Source: Bradyrhizobium sp.
GTDB lineage: Bacteria > Pseudomonadota > Alphaproteobacteria > Rhizobiales > Xanthobacteraceae
DNA: 64,000 nt
Assembly: GCA_028290305.1 (NCBI GenBank)
Contig: JAQGKC010000161.1
Coordinates: 20,593-84,592 of the forward strand
Direction: 5' to 3'
Each line of letters begins with the position of its first letter. The stretch's first letter is position 1. Below the pieces are notes generated by a model, which did not search any database, was not told the origin of the DNA, and saw only the letters and a list, made by a program, of their open reading frames with translations. Position numbers and translations under genes: made by a program. This document shows positions 54,930 to 63,727 of this stretch, one piece after another.

Positions 54930-55104
54930 TTCAGCCCGCCGTATTGCCTTGCCTGATTCAGGCGAACATAAGAAGCATCTCTCTACCTCGGGTTAATCGC
55001 AATTAAATGATTTTCGAGACATTCGTTGTCGTTCACGTACGCTGAGGTTTCGGCGTGTGTTGAGTTTATCGGGTCTCTCGATCGATCAGTGGATTAGAAT
55101 CAAA

Positions 55105-56373
55105 ATGGACGTATTGTTCGTTCACAACAATTTTCCGGCGCAGTTTCAGCAACTGGCGCGTTATCTGGCACGGCAACCCGGCACACGGGTAGCGGCGATC
55201 GGCGCGCAGACATCGCGACCAATCAAGGATGTCAGGCTGATGAAATACGCATTGACTAATGTCGATGTGTCGTCATCGCATCCCTTTGCCCGCCGCTTCG
55301 ACCTGGAGTGCCATCGCGCCGAACAAGTGCTTTACGCGCTGACGAACCTGGCATCGTCCGGATTTATTCCGGATGTCATCGTCGCGCACCCGGGTTGGGG
55401 CGAGACGCTTCCGGTCCGCACCGTCTTCCCAAAAGCCCGCTTGATCGTTTACTGCGAATTCTTCTACGGCAGTACGGACCGCGACGTTGCGTTCGATCCG
55501 GAATTCCCTGCCATTGGAGTGGACGGGCATGTTTCACTTCAACTAAAAAATGCCGCAACACTGCTGGCGTTGTCTGAATGCGACGCAGGCCTTGCGCCAA
55601 CCGCCTGGCAGCGATCGACCTTCCCCAGCATTTTTCAGGACAAAATCGCCGTGCTGCATGAGGGCATCGATACCGCGGTGGTAAAACCAGCGCCGAAGGT
55701 CTCCTTTCGCCTGCCATCGGGGAAATTGCTCACCGCAAAGGACGAGCTGGTGACATTCGCGGCGCGGAACCTCGAGCCCCTCAGAGGTTATCACATCTTC
55801 ATGCGGGCGCTGCCGCGCATCATGGCCGAACGCCCAAACGCCGAGATACTGGTGATCGGGGGTCATGGCACCTCATACGGCGCACCGTCCCCCGCCGGAA
55901 CGACATGGCAATCGCTTTTTCACGATGAAGTGGCCGGGCAGATCGACCCGCGAAGAGTGTCTTTCGTCGGGCACCTGCCTTATGAAGATTATCTGCGTGC
56001 GTTACAGATATCCTCAGCGCATGTATATCTCACCTACCCGTTTGTATTGTCGTGGTCACTTCTCGAAGCCATGAGCGCAGGTTGTCTTGTCATCGGGGCC
56101 GACACAGCGCCGGTGCGCGAAGTTCTCAACCAGGAAAATGGCATACTGGTTCCCTTTTTTGATGTCGATCAATTGGCGAACCGAGTGATCGACGCACTTG
56201 CCGATCGCAACCGCTTCCGCAAGATTCGGAACGCTGCCCGCCAGACCATTCTTGACAAGTACGACCTCGCGCAGACATGCCTCCCCGCCCAGGTCGATTT
56301 CATTCGCAGTCATATGCGCCGCCCTTCGATCAGCCGTCCGGTCTTGAAATCGGTTGCAACGGTCTCATCTTGA
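55105..56373 (+). CDS. GT4-family glycosyltransferase
   Basis: A 422-aa GT-B-fold glycosyltransferase. The N-terminus MDVLFVHNNFPAQFQQLARYL is typical of a GT4 subfamily in surface-polysaccharide clusters. Further markers are HPGWGETLPVRTVFPKARLI, the linker VTFAARNLEPLRGYHIFMRALP, VSFVGHLPYEDYLRAL and the donor-site motif TYPFVLSWSLLEAMSAGCLVIGADTAPVRE, which carries the conserved Glu. ATG 55105 gives the family start; an in-frame upstream codon adds 16 unlikely residues. It is divergent from the 54027 unit and followed on the same strand by the Tat-exported WbsX-like gene. Confidence 0.86.
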   Translation: MDVLFVHNNFPAQFQQLARYLARQPGTRVAAIGAQTSRPIKDVRLMKYALTNVDVSSSHPFARRFDLECHRAEQVLYALTNLASSGFIPDVIVAHPGWGETLPVRTVFPKARLIVYCEFFYGSTDRDVAFDPEFPAIGVDGHVSLQLKNAATLLALSECDAGLAPTAWQRSTFPSIFQDKIAVLHEGIDTAVVKPAPKVSFRLPSGKLLTAKDELVTFAARNLEPLRGYHIFMRALPRIMAERPNAEILVIGGHGTSYGAPSPAGTTWQSLFHDEVAGQIDPRRVSFVGHLPYEDYLRALQISSAHVYLTYPFVLSWSLLEAMSAGCLVIGADTAPVREVLNQENGILVPFFDVDQLANRVIDALADRNRFRKIRNAARQTILDKYDLAQTCLPAQVDFIRSHMRRPSISRPVLKSVATVSS

Positions 56374-56479
56374 CCGGTATCGACGTAGCACTTGGCTCTT
56401 TAAGCTTTTGGCCCGTGCGGAAGCGGATCCTAACATGGGCTGCTGATGGCAGCCGAATCACCGATGAGGTTGCGCCGCA

Positions 56480-57583
56480 ATGGCGGTCTTGACGTCTCGT
56501 CGTTCCATTCTCAAGCGCGCTGCTGGCGGCATTGCGGCGGCCGCCAGCTCGTGCCTGCGCTTCGTCCATGCCCGTGATCTTGGCAAGGTCCGCGTCGGCG
56601 CGATCCGATGGGACGCGTGGTATGGGCCGGATACCGCACCCGGATCGTCGGAATGGTATGCCGCGCATGATCTGGATCCCCGGCAATATCACCGTCGTGC
56701 GCCTTTCTTCGCCCGGGAAATCAGCAAGAACCAAATGCTCATCAATGGCACGCAAGACAGCATGGACGCGGAGATTTCCTACGCCGCTGATGCTGGAATC
56801 AATTATTGGGCTTTCGGCTGGTATCAAAACGGCCGGCCGCTGCACAAGGCGTGGGAGTATTATCAATCCAGTCCGCGCAAGGCGCGCATCAATTGGTGTG
56901 CGCTGATCGGCCTCGGCTCCCTTGCGGGAAAATTTCCACCAACAAAGGATCTCATCTCTTACTTCCAGCAGTCAAATTATGAGAAGTTTGGCAGCCGACC
57001 GATCCTCTATGTGATGCATGATAAATCTCCGTTATCGGCAGCGGCAGATGCACTGGGCGCGCTGCGTGCGGAATGCGCGGCTGCTGGTGTCTCCAATCCC
57101 TATATCGTTGTGCAAAGCGGTGCTGCGAAGACGGCGGCAGCGGATGCAAAGACCATCGGAGCCGATGCGATAGGCGCTTATGCCAATGCCCCCCCCATCT
57201 CCAGCGGACCCATCCCATACGCCAAACTGGATGCTTTCGTTCGGCAGTCCTGGACCGAAATGGCCGCGACAGGCTTTCCGATCGTGCCGAACGCAATGAC
57301 AGGCTGGGACCGTCGTCCCCGGATCGATCATCCGCCGCCGTTTGATCCGGTCAAGGCCAGACCGGATGACTACGTGGTTCCGGGAACACCGATGGAAATC
57401 GCGACTCATATCGGCGCGGCGCTGTCCTTTGCAAGATCGAACCCCCAGGCGTGCCCGTCGAATAATGTCCTCGTGTACTCCTGGAACGAATGTGACGAGG
57501 GGGGCAGCGTGCTGTGTCCGACCTGGAGCGAGCGTGGGCCGGACCATTCTATCCTTGATGCAGGATCAAAGGTGTTGAAGTGA
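56480..57583 (+). CDS. Tat-exported WbsX/GH99-like protein
   Basis: A 367-aa protein with a twin-arginine signal (TSRRSILKRAAGG, then a hydrophobic stretch to about residue 32), so it is exported folded to the periplasm. The mature part is a TIM-barrel-like protein: IRWDAWYGPD near 43, ISYAADAGINYWAFGWYQNGR near 98-118 and VLVYSWNECDEGGSVLCPTW near 332-351. These match in order the FYLPQFH, AGINAFAYYYYWF and NAWNEWAEGAYLEPD motifs of the WbsX domains encoded nearby. It is probably a glycoside hydrolase or glycan-processing enzyme acting on the exported polysaccharide. It is 106 bases after the GT4 gene on the same strand. Confidence 0.7.
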   Translation: MAVLTSRRSILKRAAGGIAAAASSCLRFVHARDLGKVRVGAIRWDAWYGPDTAPGSSEWYAAHDLDPRQYHRRAPFFAREISKNQMLINGTQDSMDAEISYAADAGINYWAFGWYQNGRPLHKAWEYYQSSPRKARINWCALIGLGSLAGKFPPTKDLISYFQQSNYEKFGSRPILYVMHDKSPLSAAADALGALRAECAAAGVSNPYIVVQSGAAKTAAADAKTIGADAIGAYANAPPISSGPIPYAKLDAFVRQSWTEMAATGFPIVPNAMTGWDRRPRIDHPPPFDPVKARPDDYVVPGTPMEIATHIGAALSFARSNPQACPSNNVLVYSWNECDEGGSVLCPTWSERGPDHSILDAGSKVLK

Positions 57584-57622
57584 TCTCGATCTCCTTTGGC
57601 GAAATCTACCCCTACTGTTCTG

Positions 57623-57745
57623 GAGCATGATCGGAAAAACGGGAACCGGTTTTCCCTCGGGACAAACGCGAAGCGTTTGCCCGGAGATCATGCTCAAACA
57701 AAGAGATGAGATCATGATCCGATTCAATCTAATCTGATCATGATC
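57623..57745. repeat. Palindromic intergenic repeat element, bidirectional terminator candidate
   Basis: A nested inverted-repeat element between convergent genes. Outer arms GAGCATGATC (57623-57632) and GATCATGCTC (57686-57695) enclose GGAAAA...GGTTTTCC arms and a perfect hairpin CAAACGC-GAA-GCGTTTG (57663-57679). A second part has two copies of the palindrome GATCATGATC (57710-57719, 57736-57745). Such elements are, to my knowledge, dispersed in Bradyrhizobium-related genomes. It probably also ends transcription from both sides. Confidence 0.7.
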
Positions 57746-58572
57746 TAGATCTTTTGAACGCAAATGAAGTCCTGCGCCATGTCTGTGAGATTGCTGTGAG
57801 CAATCCGAAACGTCTTGGCCAGACGATCCATAACAAATTCAGGGGACATGAAAGTCTCACCATATCGATCCGTCGAATAGGCCTTCAGAAAGATCATGTC
57901 TCCGGACGTAAGGCGCTGACGCGCTTCGGGAATCGGCGGCAGATTTTCGATCAGAACCTTATGCCAGAAATGAATGTCCTTCTGGCCGATTTCCGCTTCC
58001 AGTTCGCTCAGCAGTTTGTACCCCAATGTCGTGAAGCACACGAGGCCGCCCGGCTTGAGAATACGATGGAATTCGTGGAACCAGGCGACAAAGAGTTCTT
58101 CCGGCAAGTGTGAGAATATCGAATAGGCGGTGATGTAATCGACGCTCTCGTTCTTGAAAATCAAGGGCGGCAGATAATCGGAGTTCAGAATCGTAATATT
58201 CGGATTGAGCTTTCGAGCCGTTTCACAAAGCGTGGCATTCGGCTCGACGGCGAAAATATTTGCGAGATTAAAATCCCGCAGAAAGGGGCGTACAATTCGT
58301 CCCCAGCCCGTGCCGAAATCCAGGAAAGTGCGGGATGGTTCAAAATCGCGCCCCGCCTCTTGCGCCGCGCGGCGGACTTCGACATAAAATCGGTATGCGC
58401 CCCTGATGGACGTCTCATTGGACGAGCTGCCATGCACGTAGCGCTGAGTTTCGACCGCCGGGAAGGCCGGAAAGTTCACATCCTTGATCGGGTCACCCTC
58501 GGCTGAATGGATCAGTGTCGTCAGCCATTCCGAATCGGAAGCGCGGGCCCAATGATTTGCAAACGGGTTCAT
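57745..58572 (-). CDS. SAM-dependent methyltransferase
   Basis: A 275-aa class I methyltransferase. The core motif FLDFGTGWGRIVRPFL lies near residues 83-98, the acidic loop IFAVEPNATL near 106-115, NSDYLPPLIF near 130, VDYITAYSIFSHLPEEL near 145-161 and RILKPGGLVCFTTLGYK near 170-186. AAGGA lies about eight bases before the ATG. It ends at the palindromic repeat element, convergent with the Tat-exported WbsX-like gene. Likely modifies a surface-glycan sugar, from context; substrate unknown. Confidence 0.82.
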   Translation of the reverse strand: MNPFANHWARASDSEWLTTLIHSAEGDPIKDVNFPAFPAVETQRYVHGSSSNETSIRGAYRFYVEVRRAAQEAGRDFEPSRTFLDFGTGWGRIVRPFLRDFNLANIFAVEPNATLCETARKLNPNITILNSDYLPPLIFKNESVDYITAYSIFSHLPEELFVAWFHEFHRILKPGGLVCFTTLGYKLLSELEAEIGQKDIHFWHKVLIENLPPIPEARQRLTSGDMIFLKAYSTDRYGETFMSPEFVMDRLAKTFRIAHSNLTDMAQDFICVQKI

Positions 58573-58820
58573 AGTGGACTTCCTTTTTAAAGCACATTGT
58601 AGACCTTCGCAGAGTCTTGCGAAGCCGAGGATGCTTGTGCACGGCTTTGATTGCCGTGCGCAGGAGACGCGAATTTCGAACCGCAGCTGCTTGGGGTACG
58701 TCAGTCAACTTAACTCGCGCTGAATCTATTGACTAAATTCTGCGATATCGTGGTGGATGTGCCGCTCGATCCCGCGCGTGTAGACGGTAATTGTTGCTCG
58801 GGCGTAAGGGCCGATTGTGG

Positions 58821-59402
58821 TCACCAGCGCTCCGGCTTCCAGTTCAAGGCCAGCCGCTGGCCCTCGACAATTTGATCGGATGACATTTTCGACGACACAG
58901 CGTCGCGAAATCTCAGATAAGCGTCTCGCTCGCGTGGGGAAGCATGTGCTGCAGCCAGGACGAGCCATTTATAGGCGAGAACGACGTTTTGCGGCACGCC
59001 GTGGCCCTTGTCGTACATCAATCCGAGCATGCTTTGGGCAAAGGGATTTCCCTGAACGGCGGCTCGGGTGTAGAGGTCGGCGGCGGCATCGTAAGCTTGC
59101 GGCGCGCCGAAGCCGTGCTCGTACATGAAGCCAAGCAGGACCAGCGCCCTTGGGTTTCCGCGCTGTGCCAGAGGCGACAGCTCCCTGACCGCGCGAACGT
59201 AATCGCCTCTGGAATAGGCTGCGTTCCCTCGCGCCAGCGCGTCGGCGTACGCCATCTGCGTCGCACCGGCGCCGAACAACAAAACAAGCAGGACGGCCGA
59301 CAGGCTCCGCCGCACGACTTGCGCCGCAAGCGCGCCGTGACGGCACGCAACGGCCGGAACTGGCATTCCGGTATCAATGGACACTGGAGGCCTTTTTGTC
59401 AT
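58821..59402 (-). CDS. Sel1-repeat periplasmic protein
   Basis: A protein of about 193 residues. A hydrophobic stretch (SLSAVLLVLLFGAGATQMAYA) acts as signal peptide. Then come at least two Sel1-type TPR repeats: GNPRALVLLGFMYEHGFGAPQAYDAA and GNPFAQSMLGLMYDKGHGVPQNVVLA, with the KWLVLAAAHA end motif. The start is uncertain: ATG 59402 overlaps gspD by 29 bases, ATG 59366 follows its stop by 7 bases, and neither has a clear ribosome binding site. Its position after gspD on the same strand suggests a partner or assembly factor for the secretin. Confidence 0.72.
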   Translation of the reverse strand: MTKRPPVSIDTGMPVPAVACRHGALAAQVVRRSLSAVLLVLLFGAGATQMAYADALARGNAAYSRGDYVRAVRELSPLAQRGNPRALVLLGFMYEHGFGAPQAYDAAADLYTRAAVQGNPFAQSMLGLMYDKGHGVPQNVVLAYKWLVLAAAHASPRERDAYLRFRDAVSSKMSSDQIVEGQRLALNWKPERW

Positions 59403-61716
59403 TTGCCACGCTTGCCGCGATGCTTCCGCGCAGTTTCGATCGAAGTTCTTCTGCCACGATGTGGGCATCCGAGCCGTCGCGAATGATCTGCGGCCGGATA
59501 AAAATGATGAGCTCGGTGCGCGCGGTGGATTTGTCCTGATGACCGAAGGCGTCGCCGAAACCGGGAATTTGATCGAGCAGCGGAAGCCCGCTGCGATTGC
59601 CGTTCTGCTGTTCGCTGATCAATCCCGCCAGCAGCACCGTCTGCCCGGTCGCCACCGAAATCGAACTCTTGACCTTTCGTTCGGACACCGTCGGCGTCAG
59701 GCTGGTAGCGGTCGCAGCCGACACGTTGCTGATTTCCTGCTCGATGTCGAGCCTGACATTGCCGTTGACGCTGATGCGGGGGGACACCCGAAGAATGATG
59801 CCGGTGTTGCGGTAGTCGATCGTGTTCACGACAGTGTTGCTCGTCGTCAGCACCGTCGCGCTACCGGTCGACACCGGCACCACGTCGCCAACCTGAAGGG
59901 TAGCCACCTGGTTGTTGATCACGACCAGCGACGGGTTGGACAGGACCTTGACGCTAGTGACGGTATGCAGGGCGTCGAGAATGAGGCTCGGCTGCGTTTC
60001 CGATCCGATCAGGAAGTTGAATCCGGGAAATGCACGATTGATGAATGCATTGGTGACCGAACCCGCGACCGACGCGACGCCGGTCGTGGGGTCCGTGACG
60101 GTCGCCGGCGCGGTCGTTGCCTGGGTGTTGAGGATCGAGCCGGTGTTCGGCTTCAATCCGATATTCTGGCTGGTCAGGTAGGTCTGCACGCCATAGCTCA
60201 GCTCATCGTTGAGCGTCACTTCGGCAATGGTCGCATCGATGGCGACCTGCAGCTGCGGCTGATCGACCTGCTGCAAGGTGGCCTCGATGATCCGGTAATT
60301 TTCCTGGTCCGCGTAGATCAGCAGCGTGTTGTTGACGATGTCTGGCGTGATCCGGACGTCCTGCAACATCGGCTGACCGCTGCCGGACCCTGAAGCACGG
60401 CTGTCAATCGCTCCGCTCCCGGCCCCACTCGCTCCTGCCGGAGTAGCCGCCGTTTGCGCGCCGAAGCCTGGCGTGCTGCCGCTTCCGGATCCGGTGTGCG
60501 AGCCGAAACCGTTCGGTGTCGATGACCCGTTGCCATTGAGCGAAAGGCGATCGCCGCTGGAAGTCGAGGAGGTGCCGGATCCCGGCGCGATCTGGTTGTC
60601 GGCGCTGTCGAGCAGGCTGGAGGACAAACCTCCGATGAACATGTCGGTGAGCACCCGCGCAATCTGGCGGGCCTCGCCGTATTTCACCCGATAGACGTGG
60701 ACGCTGGTCCTCGCGGTATCCGCGTGATCGAGCCGTTTGATCCAGGTCGCGGCCGTGCGCAACAGCTCCGGCTTCTTGCTGACCACCATGATGGCGTTGA
60801 GACGGGTGACCGGCTGAAACTTGATGACGTTCTGGCTGAGACCGTTCTCGCCGGAGTCCACGATCTTTTCGAGTTCCGCGATGATGGGCGCCGGGCCCCC
60901 ACTTGAGATGGGAAAAATTCCGACCGATTGGCCGCGCATCCAATCGACGTCGAAGCTGAGTGCAGTGTCCACAGCGGTGCGGCGCTCCGCGCCGGTACCT
61001 TGAATCAGCAGAAGATTTCGTGTCGCGTCGGCGCGAACCGTACCGGCTTTGGTGGCAAAGCTGTCCATCAGCTTCAGGAGCGTTTGCGCCGAAACATATT
61101 GCAGCGGCACGACCGAGATTCCGAAGCCGGGTTCGGGGCTGGAGGCGGCCGCATCGACCCGGCCCGTGCCGACCGCGTCGCCGAGCGGCGTCAGGCGATA
61201 GCCGGCGGTGTCGCGGACCAGAACGACTCCGCTGAGGCGCAAGGCATTTTCGAGCACGAAGACGATATCGGACTTCGCGACCGGTCTGATGGAGACGAGG
61301 CTGACAGTGCCCTGCACCCGCGGATCGATGGTGTAACCCACGCCCAGGATGTCGCCCAGCACCACTTTGGCCACGGTGGCCACGGGCGTGTTTTCAAAAT
61401 TGAGATCGAAGCCGCTGCCACTTGCCGTCGGTTGCGGACGCTCATCGGAGACGGCGGTCACCTCAGTGCCTTCGAACATCACGGGCCGGCTGCGCTGGCC
61501 GGAACTGATGGTGGCGGCATCTATCGGCTGCGGCTGACGGGGCAAGATGTCCAGCGAACGCACCTTGTCGAGCACGTCGATCTGGGAACCATCCGTAGTG
61601 GAACTGACGGTCGCTGAATTGCAGGAGACCAATAAGCCCATGGATAACAATATAAAGGCAGCGCAAACGCTGCGACCGATCGTCGGGTACCGGCCCAGCT
61701 TGCCGACGCGTACCAT
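59374..61716 (-). CDS. gspD: Type II secretion system secretin
   Basis: A 780-aa outer-membrane secretin. The N-terminus has a lipobox (GLLVSC, Cys32), so it is likely a lipoprotein. N-domains follow (NFENTPVATVAKVVLGDILGVGYTIDP near 105-130, then two KH-like domains with VYRVKYGEARQIARVL), a Ser/Gly-rich linker (about 385-440), and the C-terminal secretin domain (SNPSLVVINNQVATLQVGDVVPV, VRLDIEQEISNVS, KSSISVATGQTVLLAGLI and RTELIIFIRPQII). It forms the multimeric outer-membrane gate. It is divergent from gspE across a 324-base gap to the chosen start. Confidence 0.92.
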   Translation of the reverse strand: MVRVGKLGRYPTIGRSVCAAFILLSMGLLVSCNSATVSSTTDGSQIDVLDKVRSLDILPRQPQPIDAATISSGQRSRPVMFEGTEVTAVSDERPQPTASGSGFDLNFENTPVATVAKVVLGDILGVGYTIDPRVQGTVSLVSIRPVAKSDIVFVLENALRLSGVVLVRDTAGYRLTPLGDAVGTGRVDAAASSPEPGFGISVVPLQYVSAQTLLKLMDSFATKAGTVRADATRNLLLIQGTGAERRTAVDTALSFDVDWMRGQSVGIFPISSGGPAPIIAELEKIVDSGENGLSQNVIKFQPVTRLNAIMVVSKKPELLRTAATWIKRLDHADTARTSVHVYRVKYGEARQIARVLTDMFIGGLSSSLLDSADNQIAPGSGTSSTSSGDRLSLNGNGSSTPNGFGSHTGSGSGSTPGFGAQTAATPAGASGAGSGAIDSRASGSGSGQPMLQDVRITPDIVNNTLLIYADQENYRIIEATLQQVDQPQLQVAIDATIAEVTLNDELSYGVQTYLTSQNIGLKPNTGSILNTQATTAPATVTDPTTGVASVAGSVTNAFINRAFPGFNFLIGSETQPSLILDALHTVTSVKVLSNPSLVVINNQVATLQVGDVVPVSTGSATVLTTSNTVVNTIDYRNTGIILRVSPRISVNGNVRLDIEQEISNVSAATATSLTPTVSERKVKSSISVATGQTVLLAGLISEQQNGNRSGLPLLDQIPGFGDAFGHQDKSTARTELIIFIRPQIIRDGSDAHIVAEELRSKLRGSIAASVANDKKASSVH

Positions 61717-62040
61717 GTTTCCGCCGTTCTGATTGTCTGTTCGGGCTCGCAGATCGTGCGCGACGATCCATCCGATCCGGCCGGCATATTTAGCGGCGGA
61801 GTATGACAGGAATTATTGCCCACACTGATCACCGGTGAATCATTTCGACGGATTACAAAACTTGCGAGTCGCGACGAAGCGCTGAAATTTTTTTGAACAT
61901 CTCCGATACGACGCGCTTCGTACAGGTGTCACACTTCGGATCAATAACTATTCGGTTGCCGGCAACTGCGGTCGACGGCCGGGATGATGTTTAGCGATCC
62001 GCCGACCGGTCTCAAAAAAGCGGCGCGACTGGAAAGACGA
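61717..62040. promoter_or_regulatory. Divergent promoter region between gspD and gspE
   Basis: A stretch of 324 bases that must hold promoters for both secretion units. It contains a short palindrome CACCGGTG near 61830 and a T-run. No gene is seen. If gspE starts at 61984 instead, the region is 57 bases shorter. Confidence 0.4.
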
Positions 62041-63723
62041 ATGACCACCGACCTGTCTTCGCAGTTCGTGGAACATCTGCGTCAAAACAAGCATTTGACG
62101 AAGGTGGACAACCGTGACGATGCTGCCGAACAGGGTGGATCCGATCGACGTCGAGGCAAGCTCTGGGAGCTCACCGATCTGTCGGCCGGCGAGTTCGCGG
62201 ATGAAGCGGCGCGTTTCCACGGCCTGGAGCGTGTTGCACTGCAGGACATGCTGTCGGCCGTGCCGCTCGTGGCGTCGTTCTCGCAACGTTTTCTGCGCGA
62301 AATGATGGTGTTTCCTCATCGATCATCCGACGGCAACGCCGTGCTCGCGGTTGCGGATCCGAGCGACACCGCAGCGCGGCGTGCGGCACAAATCGTGCTC
62401 GGTGCAGGTGTCGTCATCAAGGTGGCGGCATTCGAAGATCTCGCGGTCGCCCTCAACCAGCGTCTAGGCGAGGACGACGTCGAGGCCGCGGGGGGCGTCG
62501 AAACCTCTCAGCCGCGCGAAGACGATATTGAGAGCTTGCGCGATCTCGCCAGCGGCGCGCCGGTGGTGCGCGCGGTCAATGATCTTCTGGAAAAAGCGGT
62601 CGAATTGCGCGCGAGCGACATTCATATCGAGCCCTTCAATACCGGGCTGGCGGTCCGCATGCGCATCGACGGCTTGCTGCGGCCAATCGCGGCGCCTGCC
62701 GGCGTTTTGCCGCAAGCCGTGATTTCCCGCATCAAAATCATCGCCAGCCTCAACATCGCGGAGCGTCGTCTGCCGCAGGACGGCGCCGCGCGGTTGCGGG
62801 CCGGACGTTCGGACGTCAACATTCGCGTCGCCATCATGCCCACGCAGTATGGAGAATCCGCGGTCATCCGCATCCTGCCGAAGGATCGCGGGCTGCTTGT
62901 CGTCGAAAAGCTGGGATTTTCGCCGGCTGACGATATCACGCTCCGGCGGTTGCTGAAGCTGCCCCACGGCATGATCGTCATCACCGGCCCGACCGGCAGC
63001 GGCAAGACCACGACGCTGGCGACCATCCTGTCGATCCTGAACGAGCCGGTTCGCAAAATCCTGACCATCGAGGATCCGGTGGAGTACGAAATACCCGGGG
63101 TCAATCAATCGCAGATCAAGCCGGCGATCGGGTTGACCTTTGCGGCGGCACTGCGCTCGTTCGTTCGTCAGGATCCCGACGTCATCATGGTCGGCGAAGT
63201 GCGCGATTCCGAGACCGCACACGTGGCCGTCCACGCGGCGCTCACCGGGCATCTCGTGCTGACGACGTTGCACACCGAAACCGCCGCCGCCGCGGTGCCC
63301 CGTCTGCTCGATCTCGGCGTCGAAGGCTATCTGTTGCGATCGGTGTTGCGGGCGGTGGTCGCGCAGCGGCTGGTTCGCCAGCTGTGCGAGCGCTGCAAAA
63401 CGACAAAAATTCTCGCCGAAGCCGATCTTGCCGAAGACCCCCGGCTCGGTGCGTTCGGTTTCCGCCCCGGGGAAACGATCCACGAACCGTGCGGCTGTGA
63501 GCGCTGCGGCGGCCTCGGCTATCGCGGCCGGCTCGGCGTCTTCGAGATTCTGGAACTGACCAATGATCTTCGCGAGCTGATCGGAGAAAAAACCGACGGG
63601 CTGAAGATCGACGAGATGGCGATCCGCGCCGGGATGACGACGATGCTCGACGACGGCATCGCGAAATGCCGCGCCGGACTGACCTCGCCGGCGGAGATTC
63701 TCCGCGTCACAACCATACGGTGA
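62041..63723 (+). CDS. gspE: Type II secretion system ATPase
   Basis: A 560-aa hexameric traffic ATPase that powers the type II pseudopilus. The N-terminal MshEN-like domain spans about 30-140. The core has RASDIHIEPFNTGLAVRMRIDG near 195-215, Walker A GPTGSGKTTTLATIL near 317-331, the Asp box TIEDPVEYEIPGVNQ, Walker B RQDPDVIMVGEVRDSETA, His box TGHLVLTTLHTE, and a four-cysteine zinc motif (CERC near 448 and CGCERCGGLGYRGR). ATG 62041 has GGAAAG upstream; an in-frame ATG pair at 61984/61987 has no ribosome binding site. Followed directly by gspF. Confidence 0.93.
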   Translation: MTTDLSSQFVEHLRQNKHLTKVDNRDDAAEQGGSDRRRGKLWELTDLSAGEFADEAARFHGLERVALQDMLSAVPLVASFSQRFLREMMVFPHRSSDGNAVLAVADPSDTAARRAAQIVLGAGVVIKVAAFEDLAVALNQRLGEDDVEAAGGVETSQPREDDIESLRDLASGAPVVRAVNDLLEKAVELRASDIHIEPFNTGLAVRMRIDGLLRPIAAPAGVLPQAVISRIKIIASLNIAERRLPQDGAARLRAGRSDVNIRVAIMPTQYGESAVIRILPKDRGLLVVEKLGFSPADDITLRRLLKLPHGMIVITGPTGSGKTTTLATILSILNEPVRKILTIEDPVEYEIPGVNQSQIKPAIGLTFAAALRSFVRQDPDVIMVGEVRDSETAHVAVHAALTGHLVLTTLHTETAAAAVPRLLDLGVEGYLLRSVLRAVVAQRLVRQLCERCKTTKILAEADLAEDPRLGAFGFRPGETIHEPCGCERCGGLGYRGRLGVFEILELTNDLRELIGEKTDGLKIDEMAIRAGMTTMLDDGIAKCRAGLTSPAEILRVTTIR

Positions 63724-63727
63724 GATC

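Noticed and set aside
59377..60393. Plus-strand frame of over 330 codons opposite gspD
   Set aside because: The sequence is His/Arg/Asp-rich with no family features and lies antisense to the conserved secretin domain.
62464..63483. Minus-strand frame of over 330 codons opposite gspE
   Set aside because: It is antisense to the conserved ATPase core, which carries every expected motif.
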